Shown here in pieces: positions 6,138 to 11,932 of a DNA stretch of 22,469 nucleotides. Below the pieces are notes generated by a model. The model searched no databases, had not been told where the DNA came from, and saw nothing but the letters and a program-made list of their open reading frames with translations. Source of the stretch: Candidatus Iainarchaeum sp. (GTDB lineage: Archaea; B1Sed10-29; WALL01; JAGHAM01); the NCBI GenBank assembly GCA_021161465.1, contig JAGHAM010000006.1, positions 1 to 22,469 of the forward strand, in the 5' to 3' direction. Every line of letters starts with the position of its first letter. Position 1 is the first letter of the stretch. Made by a program: the position numbers and the translations under genes.

Positions 6138-7382
6138 ATGGTAAAGAGGATGGTTCTTGAATCTGGACAGTGCGAGCATGCAAAATGCATATTCTGTGGG
6201 TATTCTAAAGAGCGCGTCCCTGTGAACGTGCAACGGCTGAAAGTAAAACTTGATAAGGAGTTGCTTGATTTCAGCGATGATGAGCTGAGGGTTTACTCAA
6301 GCGGTTCTTTCTTTGATGATAAGCAGTTTCCCCCGGAATTCAGGAAGTATTTTGCTGAGAAGTGCAGGCAAAAAGGTGTTTCAAAACTTGTTCTGGAGTC
6401 AGTGCCAAAATTCATAACAGCAAAAACTCTGGCGGATTTTGATGGGATAAATCTGCACGTCGCCGTTGGGCTTGAGGTAGCTGATAACGAAGTTCTGCTA
6501 AAATTAAACAAGGGCTTCACCGTTGAGGATTATGTTCGGGCAGCTGAGACTATCCATCAGAGCGGTGCAAAACTTCGCACATACCTTCTTGCAAACCCTC
6601 CTTTTGTTGATGACATTAAGAAAAGCCTTTACGAGAGCGTTGAGTTTGCGAAGAAATATTCCGATTCCATAGTTGTAATTAACCTGCTCCCTCATTACAT
6701 GGCTCCACTCCTTGATATGTGGCTGGATGGCAGGTGGAATTTCCTGTCGAGGGAGGAATTCCACGAGCTTACTAAAGACCTTAAAGGCGTTGAGCTTGAT
6801 GAGGAGACATTCCATTTCGTGCCAAGGTTCCCTCCAGAGAAAAAGAGGTTCTGGAAGGGTGTTGGTGGAGAGTTCCTTGATAACCCACAATATCATGTCT
6901 GGCAGGATTACATAGCGCGGTGGTATCATGTTCCCGAAGGCAAGACAACAGTGCTGTTTTTGCCGTGCTCTTACAAGAAACCCTATTCAAGGTCAAAAAC
7001 CCATACGGCTATATACCACATACTGAAGCAAATTCCAGGAGGCAACAACGTTCACAGAGTAGTTATCTCCTCCCCGGGAGTAATCCCGTTCGAGTTCAAC
7101 AACAACTACCCCTTCAATGCTTATGACTGGGATGAAAGCCTTGAAACCCCGAAGATAAAGAGGGAGTACATAAAGGTAAACCAGAAGAGAATCAAAGCAT
7201 ATCTGAAGAATCATAAATACAAGCGCTATCTTTGTTTCTTTAAGCACTCGAGTGAATCCTACCAGGCACTTAAGCAGGCCTGCGACAGTCTTGGCATAAA
7301 GCTAGTGAATTGCATGGGCGCAGGAGACACGGTTCATTCCCATGAAGCTCTGAAAGGGCTCGAGGATTGCCTTAAAGGCTAG
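6138..7382 (+). CDS. archaeosine synthesis fusion: RaSEA-type radical SAM domain plus ArcS-type DUF5591 domain
   Basis: A 414-residue two-domain protein. Residues 1-240 resemble RaSEA, the radical SAM lyase that splits the lysine adduct on preQ0-tRNA to give archaeosine (G+). Visible motifs are the [4Fe-4S] set C12-x4-C17-x2-C20 followed by GY, VYSSGSFFDDKQFPPE, LVLESVPKFI, GLEVADNEVLLKLNKGFTVE and LLANPPFV. Residues about 265-410 resemble the DUF5591 domain of ArcS, which attaches lysine to preQ0: LFLPCSYKKPYSRSKTH and VISSPGVIPFEF followed by an aromatic-rich NYPFNAYDWD. The inactive TGT-like and PUA domains of full ArcS are missing. In the family literature these are two separate proteins, so one chain may carry out both steps. 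The N-terminus is short (11 residues before C12), and an upstream in-frame stop at 6126 rules out extension. Confidence 0.82.
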   Translation: MVKRMVLESGQCEHAKCIFCGYSKERVPVNVQRLKVKLDKELLDFSDDELRVYSSGSFFDDKQFPPEFRKYFAEKCRQKGVSKLVLESVPKFITAKTLADFDGINLHVAVGLEVADNEVLLKLNKGFTVEDYVRAAETIHQSGAKLRTYLLANPPFVDDIKKSLYESVEFAKKYSDSIVVINLLPHYMAPLLDMWLDGRWNFLSREEFHELTKDLKGVELDEETFHFVPRFPPEKKRFWKGVGGEFLDNPQYHVWQDYIARWYHVPEGKTTVLFLPCSYKKPYSRSKTHTAIYHILKQIPGGNNVHRVVISSPGVIPFEFNNNYPFNAYDWDESLETPKIKREYIKVNQKRIKAYLKNHKYKRYLCFFKHSSESYQALKQACDSLGIKLVNCMGAGDTVHSHEALKGLEDCLKG

Positions 7383-7445
7383 ACTAGCCACCTTTGTTGC
7401 ATGGTGTGGATGTCACTATTGGTGAAAACCTTTGTTACGGGAGAG

Positions 7446-7658
7446 CTAGACGAGCTCCTTTGTCACATAATGTGTGATTACAAGTATAACCAAGCCTAAG
7501 AACAGCGAGAACCACAGGCTTAACTGATAGTCGTTAGGGAACAGGTACTCGTCCATCAATCCCCAGACGCCCCTCCAAAAAGATATCACTGCAAAAGCAA
7601 TTATGATGGCAAACAAGGTTTGATGTTTTGATTCCATTTTACTTATTTCATTGAACAT
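7446..7658 (-). CDS. small two-helix membrane protein
   Basis: A 70-residue protein with two membrane segments (residues about 13-30 and 45-65) joined by a short loop, RGVWGLMDEYLFPNDY. The loop pattern of Arg, Trp-Gly-Leu-Met-Asp and Tyr-Leu-Phe-Pro recurs, as I recall it, in small archaeal membrane proteins of unknown function. ATG 7658 has AAGGT upstream; an internal ATG (7637) is possible. It is convergent with the archaeosine fusion gene and lies 39 bp downstream of a larger membrane protein gene in the same direction, so the two may form a unit. Confidence 0.6.
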   Translation of the reverse strand: MFNEISKMESKHQTLFAIIIAFAVISFWRGVWGLMDEYLFPNDYQLSLWFSLFLGLVILVITHYVTKELV

Positions 7659-7697
7659 GATGGATACCTTAATACAGCATACTTAAAAACTTTTTCG

Positions 7698-8525
7698 CTA
7701 CCTGTACCTGTCCAGGACCATGTGGTAATTCTTAGCTGTGGTCAACTTTGATATAATGTAGTCGCCTGTGAACTTTGAGGCTTCCCAGAGGAGAAGTGCC
7801 ATGAAGCTTGCAGCCAGTGGCACTCCTGCAACAGCCAGTGCCCCCATACCCACTAGCTCTATCACACCAACACCATCAAACGTGAAGGGAGTCATGGATA
7901 GCAGCTCCAATAAACCTATAATGAAGAACAGCCCAAGTGCGCTTGTTTGGATTCCAAAACCAGCGAGCAACAGCCACAAACAAAGAACCGATGAGGCCCA
8001 CGCGCCGAACATCAGCACACCTGCTCTTGTTATTGCACCTTTGAAGTGCTCGAAGAATCCAACCAGCGCTACAATCTTTGATATCACAAGCAGGAAGATT
8101 GTTGCAAGCACTATCCAGAGCCCAAGCAGTTCAACTCTTGGGAACACTATGAAAATCAGCCCGCAAAGTGCAGCTATTGCCTTAAGTCCAAGTTCTATCA
8201 GCTTGAACACCACAAGGATTGCCTTCCCCATGGTTTTTGAAATTCCTGTGTATATCCATGACGCCATCTTCTGAACAAGCTGCTCGCTTCCAGATATGGT
8301 TATGTTTGGAAGCACCTGGACATACTCCAGGCTTCCCTCTGCACTTTTCTTAACCAGGAAGTTGCTCTTTGAGTAGTCCATGACAGTTGCTATTACCCCA
8401 AACAGTATCCCGGGTACAAGCAGCAGAAGGTTTGCATCCCGCAGAACCTCTAATGGATTGTTAGTTATGGCTATGGATAGGGCGGCTAAGAGCAATAAGA
8501 TACTGGCAAGCTTGTCGCGTTCCAT
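7698..8525 (-). CDS. multi-pass membrane protein, weakly like the LPG synthase TM/UPF0104 family
   Basis: A 275-residue protein with about seven hydrophobic segments (residues about 6-20, 30-48, 103-125, 130-155, 168-190, 195-215, 225-250). Near the C-terminus, MTPFTFDGVGVIELVGMGAL followed by a hydrophobic stretch resembles the Pro-Gly-Gly-[LV]-Gly-x-x-Glu segment of the UPF0104/YbhN/MprF-type flippase-like family. Family members are usually 300-340 residues, so this would be a short or diverged member. ATG 8525 is preceded by GGGGG. It is divergent from the gene at 8578, with only 52 bp between start codons. The assignment is tentative; lipid or polyprenol-linked substrates would fit the family. 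Confidence 0.6.
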   Translation of the reverse strand: MERDKLASILLLLAALSIAITNNPLEVLRDANLLLLVPGILFGVIATVMDYSKSNFLVKKSAEGSLEYVQVLPNITISGSEQLVQKMASWIYTGISKTMGKAILVVFKLIELGLKAIAALCGLIFIVFPRVELLGLWIVLATIFLLVISKIVALVGFFEHFKGAITRAGVLMFGAWASSVLCLWLLLAGFGIQTSALGLFFIIGLLELLSMTPFTFDGVGVIELVGMGALAVAGVPLAASFMALLLWEASKFTGDYIISKLTTAKNYHMVLDRYR

Positions 8526-8545
8526 GCTATTCCCCCATCCTGATA

Positions 8546-8555
8546 GTTTTTTAAG
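8546..8555 (+). promoter_or_regulatory. TATA-like box for the UBA-like/TM protein gene
   Basis: GTTTTTTAAG is centred about 27 nt upstream of ATG 8578, the distance expected for a leaderless archaeal transcript. Confidence 0.4.
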
Positions 8556-8577
8556 TCATAGGGAGTTAAATAAACCA

Positions 8578-9213
8578 ATGGTTGAGGAGAATCTTATTAA
8601 ATGGGCCAGACAACGGGTAAACAAAGGATTTTCCAAAGAACAAATAACACAAGAACTTAAGAAAGCGGGCTATTCGGACAAGGAGATAGCCCATGCCCTA
8701 ACCAGCCTTGAAACCCAGGTGGGAGATTCAAAACAAGAGAATCTGGGGTTCATGAGGCAGCACATAACAGGAATCGCGCTTTTGCTGGTCATAATTCTGC
8801 TTATTGTGGGCATTGTGATAATCTACAAGCAGGTTGAGGAAAGGATTAGGGATATCACAACGCCTGTGAACCCCCTGTCTAAAATAATTAAGGAAGAGGT
8901 GAGAAGTTTAGAGGAGGAAGGAACTCCTGCATCGACACGTGAAGTTGTTTTGATACCTGGTGACCTGTTTGATGCAAAATCTATCTCAGATGCTGTTGGT
9001 GCCCCTGTCGCGCTTTGCTTTGCCAATGAGTCTCTACCAGCCTGTGCAATTGAGGCAGACCCTTGCCCTGACGAGTTTTGCTTTAAAGCAGGCGGTTACT
9101 TCTCCAGGGTGAATGAAAGTGCAATTAGTGTCATGAGGGAGGTACACGGCGAGCTAAAGGTTACAAGGGTGTGCGGGCTTGTCTTTGTGGGATTCAAACC
9201 AACTGACCAGTAA
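8578..9213 (+). CDS. membrane protein with cytoplasmic UBA-like helices and a Cys-rich ectodomain
   Basis: A 211-residue protein. Residues 4-40 form a small helical module: WARQRVNKGFSKEQITQELK, then AGYSDKEIAHAL, a pattern that looks like a UBA/SHOCT-type helix bundle. One membrane segment follows at about 63-83. The rest (84-211) is predicted to be outside and contains five Cys (in CFANESLPAC, PCPDEFC and RVCG), enough for two disulfides. The start is ATG 8578. The reading frame continues further upstream, but that part overlaps the divergent gene, and the leaderless promoter at 8546-8555 fits 8578. The function is not recognised. A receptor-like or envelope role is only a guess from topology. 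Confidence 0.7.
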   Translation: MVEENLIKWARQRVNKGFSKEQITQELKKAGYSDKEIAHALTSLETQVGDSKQENLGFMRQHITGIALLLVIILLIVGIVIIYKQVEERIRDITTPVNPLSKIIKEEVRSLEEEGTPASTREVVLIPGDLFDAKSISDAVGAPVALCFANESLPACAIEADPCPDEFCFKAGGYFSRVNESAISVMREVHGELKVTRVCGLVFVGFKPTDQ

Positions 9214-9214
9214 A

Positions 9215-9225
9215 CTTTTTAAGTT
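9215..9225 (+). promoter_or_regulatory. TATA-like box for the DedA/VTT gene
   Basis: CTTTTTAAGTT is centred about 24 nt upstream of ATG 9244, with no ribosome-binding site between. A leaderless transcript is likely. Confidence 0.4.
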
Positions 9226-9243
9226 AATCTGAGATGTTTAGGC

Positions 9244-9840
9244 ATGATTGATGTTCCAGCAATCACAACTTATCTGATAACAAACTATGGACTGCTTGGA
9301 GTATTTGTCATATCTCTTGTTGGCAATGCAACAATATTCTTTCCCGTCCCTACATACCTACTGGTTTATGCTCTTGGCGCAAAGATGAATCCCCTACTCC
9401 TAGGGTTGTTTGCTGGGACAGGGGCAGCCATAGGTGAGTTAACAAGCTATGTAGTTGGCTACGGCATAGAGAAAGGCGCGCGTGTCAAAAAGAGAAAGTT
9501 CAGGCGGCGCTATGTGGGCATAAGAAACTTATTCAAAAAGTACGGCTTTTGGATAATACCAATATTTGCTGCCACACCTTTACCCATGGATGCAGTTGGC
9601 CTGATGGCAGGCTTTTTGAATTACCCTTTAAGGAAGTTTTTCCTTGGTTGTTTGCTTGGGAAGATTGCTGTCCATTTGGTCATTGCATATGCAGGATTCA
9701 GGTCGTATGAGTTCATCAAACAATTCTTTGGTGGCAACCAGAGCCACATATGGCTGGCATTTGGCATATTGCTGGTTGCACTGCTTCTAGCCTGGATGTT
9801 CTACGCTTCCAGGAATGTGAACGAAGAAAACTTTAAATAA
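9244..9840 (+). CDS. DedA/VTT-domain membrane protein
   Basis: A 198-residue integral membrane protein of the DedA/VTT superfamily, members of which are implicated in moving polyprenyl-phosphate carriers or lipids across membranes. Seen here: a re-entrant-type segment with NATIFFPVPTYLLVYALG (about 27-44), GTGAAIGELTSYVVGYGIEKG (59-79), with the Gly-x3-Gly-x4-Tyr-x2-Gly pattern, and YGFWIIPIFAATPLPMDAVG (101-120). The last matches the family's [FY]-G-x-W/R...P-x-P segment, and further helices follow at about 130-150 and 169-188. The usual Arg of the F-x-R-x-x-P motif is not obvious, as ATPLP stands in its place. The next gene starts 30 bp downstream in the same direction. Confidence 0.85.
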   Translation: MIDVPAITTYLITNYGLLGVFVISLVGNATIFFPVPTYLLVYALGAKMNPLLLGLFAGTGAAIGELTSYVVGYGIEKGARVKKRKFRRRYVGIRNLFKKYGFWIIPIFAATPLPMDAVGLMAGFLNYPLRKFFLGCLLGKIAVHLVIAYAGFRSYEFIKQFFGGNQSHIWLAFGILLVALLLAWMFYASRNVNEENFK

Positions 9841-9869
9841 GGTATATGAGATTATTACCCGGTGTTCCT

Positions 9870-10757
9870 ATGTTTGAGACCTTCTCAAGAAGTTGGGATA
9901 TAATGAAGATAACCCTGTCAGTTGTTAAGAAGGACAAGGAGATACTTATATTCCCCATTCTCTCAGTGATTTTTTCGATAATATTTTTTGTTTTGATGGT
10001 TGTGCCCTTCTTCATGGTTGGCCTGCTTGAAGCTATTGGCCTTGACAAGCTCTCACTCGTGGTTTATTTCGCAGTGATATTCCTGCTTTATTTCGGGGTT
10101 AGTTTCATTGCCACATTCTTTAACGTCGGTGTGGTTTACATAGCTAAACGAAGGTTTGAAGGTGGAGATGCCTCTTTTGGAGAGGCGTTGAGTTTTTGTT
10201 TCTCAAAAGTTCACTTGATTGTAGTATGGTCTCTTGTTTCAGCCACTGTTGGTCTGGTTCTCAGAATGATTGAAAGTGCCGGTGGTAAGAAGGGAAACGC
10301 TGGAAGGATAATAAGCGGTATAATATCCAGTATAATAGGTATGGTCTGGAGTATTATCACAATATTTGTCGTGCCTGCGATGGTGTTCAACGATGTTGGA
10401 CCATTTAAGGCCATAAAACTTTCAATAGATACCATAAAGAAAACATGGGGTGAGAGCCTGATTAGACATTATGGGTTAGGGTTTGCTCAGGCTGTTGTGA
10501 TAGTGCCAATAGTGCTGTTTTGCATAGCTTTGGCAGTTGTTGGTTCAGCCATAAATCCTTTGTTCTCCATTGTTGCGATTTTATTGCTGGTTGGGCTTAT
10601 GATCCCAGTAGGCGTTTTTTTCAGTGCACTCAACACAGTGTTTAATACAGCTTTGTTCTGGTATGCAACTACTGGTCAGGTTCCAGCGGAATACCCACCA
10701 GAAACCCTACAAAATGCATTCGTGCCGAGGCAGAAGCCAGTGATACCGGGTTTCTAA
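9870..10757 (+). CDS. DUF6159-like multi-pass membrane protein
   Basis: A 295-residue membrane protein with about six hydrophobic helices (residues about 27-55, 63-90, 110-130, 150-175, 200-230, 235-265). The N-terminus, FETFSRSWDIMKITLSVVKK and then DKEILIFPILS, is the typical opening of the DUF6159 family (F-x2-S-W-x2-[MK]...D-K-E-[IL]-[LI]-x-F-P-[IL]-[IL]-S). ATG 9870 is preferred over the upstream ATG 9846 because it matches the family start and has GGTG just ahead. Family function is unknown. It lies directly after the DedA gene and is probably co-transcribed, so a membrane-biogenesis role is plausible but unproven. Confidence 0.75.
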   Translation: MFETFSRSWDIMKITLSVVKKDKEILIFPILSVIFSIIFFVLMVVPFFMVGLLEAIGLDKLSLVVYFAVIFLLYFGVSFIATFFNVGVVYIAKRRFEGGDASFGEALSFCFSKVHLIVVWSLVSATVGLVLRMIESAGGKKGNAGRIISGIISSIIGMVWSIITIFVVPAMVFNDVGPFKAIKLSIDTIKKTWGESLIRHYGLGFAQAVVIVPIVLFCIALAVVGSAINPLFSIVAILLLVGLMIPVGVFFSALNTVFNTALFWYATTGQVPAEYPPETLQNAFVPRQKPVIPGF

Positions 10758-10806
10758 AGGCCGAACTAGCGGGGAGATGGCTTAATAATCAGTATTAAAA
10801 CATAGT

Positions 10807-10935
10807 CTATAACTCAGCTAATTCTTCATAGAATTTCTTGTTCTCAATCAGATGCCTTTCTACAATTTTGGAGATATCTTTCCACTCAGCAAATTTGTAA
10901 ATTCTCCTTTTTCCCGTAGTCTTGACTTTCTTCAT
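10807..10935 (-). CDS. 42-residue basic helical protein downstream of the Doc-like gene
   Basis: A very small gene: MKKVKTTGKRRIYKFAEWKD at the N-terminus, then a helical ISKIVERHLIENKKFYEEL tail. ATG 10935 is chosen because AGGAG at 10945-10949 lies 9 nt upstream; ATGs at 10941 and 10944 would be too close to it. The ribosome site lies within the last codons of the Doc-like gene, and the two genes touch, so they look translationally coupled. Placement next to a toxin-family gene suggests an antitoxin or a regulator. However, classical Phd antitoxin genes come before doc and are about 70-80 residues long, and no Phd or AbrB domain is visible. The coding status rests on frame, coupling and ribosome site only. 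Confidence 0.55.
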   Translation of the reverse strand: MKKVKTTGKRRIYKFAEWKDISKIVERHLIENKKFYEELAEL

Positions 10936-10940
10936 CTTCA

Positions 10941-11300
10941 TCATCTCCTGGTATGATTTGCAATCCATTCCACGATATCATCTATTCCCGTACGTGGTTT
11001 TACGCTCCAAACAACAACGTTGAATTTAGATGTTTCACCAACTTCTAGTTTCTTTCCATTGGTTTCGAGCAAGGTAATAGCTGCTTCATATGCGGTCCTC
11101 TTGTTTCCATCTACAAACGGGTGCCTTCTTGCTATCTCCATCAGCATCGTTGCTACTTTCCTGTTTATCCCGCGAGTTGTACCGACCTTGAAGACAATGT
11201 ATTCCAGCTCTGCCTCACTTCTCACGCCCGCCTTGCTGAATTTTTGGTTTATCTTTATTAGGGCTTCTTTGGAGAGGGAATCCACCCTCACTTTAACCAT
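10941..11300 (-). CDS. Doc/Fic-family (death-on-curing) toxin-like protein
   Basis: A 119-residue protein with the Doc form of the Fic motif, HPFVDGNKRTAYEAA (residues 60-74; His60, Asp64, Asn66, Lys67, Arg68). Doc of phage P1 transfers phosphate to EF-Tu and stops translation; true Fic enzymes have GNGR and AMPylate. The GNKR form here points to the Doc side. Upstream, LEYIVFKVG corresponds to the beta flap that holds the target. No inhibitory [ST]-x3-E-[GN] helix is visible within the protein. A TATA-like TATTTAATT at 11323-11331 is centred 27 nt from ATG 11300, so it has its own leaderless promoter. A coupled 42-residue gene follows. The chromosomal target and toxicity in this archaeon are unknown. 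Confidence 0.85.
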   Translation of the reverse strand: MVKVRVDSLSKEALIKINQKFSKAGVRSEAELEYIVFKVGTTRGINRKVATMLMEIARRHPFVDGNKRTAYEAAITLLETNGKKLEVGETSKFNVVVWSVKPRTGIDDIVEWIANHTRR

Positions 11301-11322
11301 GCTTAAATTTTGTAATTTACAG

Positions 11323-11331
11323 AATTAAATA
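11323..11331 (-). promoter_or_regulatory. TATA-like box of the Doc-like gene
   Basis: Minus-strand TATTTAATT is centred 27 nt upstream of ATG 11300. It lies between the tRNA-Asn 3' end and the Doc-like gene, so that gene need not depend on read-through from the tRNA. Confidence 0.45.
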
Positions 11332-11368
11332 CATAATGGAATTTCAATGACCAAGTAATGTAGAGAAA

Positions 11369-11480
11369 CGCCCAGGGACGGATTTGAACCGACGACCTCG
11401 TGGTGTCTTCCCGCATATTCCTAACGCTCATTTAATAGCGGTTAACAGCCACGCGCTCTTCCGAGCTAAGCTACCTGGGC
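11369..11480 (-). tRNA. tRNA-Asn (GTT) with a 38-nt intron
   Basis: Minus strand: the acceptor stem GCCCAGG pairs with CCTGGGC, with discriminator G (usual for Asn) and no encoded CCA. D arm: GCTTAGCTCGGAAGAGC. Anticodon stem CGTGG pairs with CCACG around loop CTGTTAA, giving anticodon GTT at 11444-11446. Variable loop is AGGTC. The T arm is GTCGG-TTCAAAT-CCGTC, with one mismatch. The intron, 11405-11442 (38 nt), lies between tRNA positions 37 and 38, the standard archaeal site. Within it CCGC near the 5' end pairs with GCGG near the 3' end, as expected for the central helix of a bulge-helix-bulge cut by the splicing endonuclease. Spliced length is 74 nt. A TATA-like element at 11508-11516 lies within the end of the upstream HTH gene. 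Confidence 0.93.
11405..11442 (-). other. tRNA-Asn intron
   Basis: 38 nt inserted after position 37 of tRNA-Asn. The shift by one nucleotide is ambiguous because an A stands on both sides. CCGC/GCGG complementarity near the ends supports a relaxed bulge-helix-bulge structure. Confidence 0.85.
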
Positions 11481-11491
11481 GCGGCGCAGAA

Positions 11492-11881
11492 TTAAGGATT
11501 ATTCTTCTTTAAATAATAGTATACTGTCCTTATTGGTATCTTCATCTGCTTTGAGATGTCCTTGACAGACATACCTCTTTCCTTTCTTTCGAAAACTTCC
11601 TGAACAATGGATGAAGAATATTTAGTTGGCCTGCCAACTCTTATCCCATGCTTGTCCAGACTTACCCCATGCTTGTCGAGCACCTCAAATGCTCTTGTGG
11701 ATGTTTGCTTGAGGAGGCTTGGTGGACAGTAAATTTTTCTTATAGCAGGGGCATTCTCCAGAATCCTATTTATAATCTCAACTGAAGGTCTTGTATTTAT
11801 ATAAATATCCTCTACACTATTGTCTAAGCTATCTATCTCCCTTAAAAGTTCTTCTTTGTTGCTAACCTGTATTATTCTCAT
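11492..11881 (-). CDS. helix-turn-helix protein with DUF1699-like N-terminus
   Basis: A 129-residue protein. The C-terminal 45 residues, RVGRPTKYSSSIVQEVFERK and then GMSVKDISKQMKIPIRTVYYYLKK, form a helix-turn-helix like that at the end of Hin-type resolvases and many small archaeal regulators. The N-terminal 75 residues contain NTRPSVEIINRILENAPAIR and IYCPPSLLKQTS, which resemble the archaeal DUF1699 family (R-P-S...cP.l..I..P.S...t.S). No catalytic Ser of a resolvase is present, so it is a regulator rather than a recombinase. LDKHGVS-LDKHGIR (about residues 68-81) is a 7-residue tandem repeat mirrored in the DNA. GAGGGGG precedes ATG 11881. The tRNA-Asn promoter lies in its last codons. 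Target genes are unknown. Confidence 0.75.
   Translation of the reverse strand: MRIIQVSNKEELLREIDSLDNSVEDIYINTRPSVEIINRILENAPAIRKIYCPPSLLKQTSTRAFEVLDKHGVSLDKHGIRVGRPTKYSSSIVQEVFERKERGMSVKDISKQMKIPIRTVYYYLKKNNP
11508..11516 (-). promoter_or_regulatory. TATA-like box of tRNA-Asn, inside the HTH gene
   Basis: Minus-strand ATTATTTAAAG-like sequence centred about 32 nt upstream of the tRNA 5' end. It coincides with the final codons of the HTH gene (for YYYLKK), so it is also explained by coding sequence; co-transcription is the alternative. Confidence 0.35.
11645..11680. repeat. imperfect 21-bp tandem duplication in the HTH gene
   Basis: CCCATGCTTGTC occurs at 11645 and again at 11666, an offset of 21 bp, producing the LDKHG-x2 repeat in the protein without changing frame. 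Confidence 0.7.
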
Positions 11882-11932
11882 CTTACCCCCTCTCTTAAAA
11901 TTTATGCAGTTCTAATTTATTAATCTTTTCGT

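Noticed and set aside
6504-6929. Minus-strand frame of 141 codons
   Set aside because: Antisense to the RaSEA-DUF5591 fusion, whose motifs extend through this region.
7377-7457. Short inverted repeats at both stop codons of the convergent pair (GGCTAG-A-CTAGCC and GAGCT-5 nt-AGCTC)
   Set aside because: Stems of 5-6 bp with a 1-nt loop or no T-run are too weak to call terminators.
7768-8274. Plus-strand frame of 168 codons
   Set aside because: Antisense shadow of the 275-residue membrane protein; composition (Ser, Pro, Thr, Ile) is that of reversed hydrophobic codons.
8380-8577. Longer N-terminus of the UBA-like/TM protein
   Set aside because: This stretch is antisense to the divergent membrane protein gene and contains the promoter; ATG 8578 has a TATA box 27 nt upstream.
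11492-11881. Resolvase or transposon-encoded recombinase
   Set aside because: Only the C-terminal HTH resembles Hin-type recombinases; no catalytic serine domain, inverted repeats or target duplications were seen.
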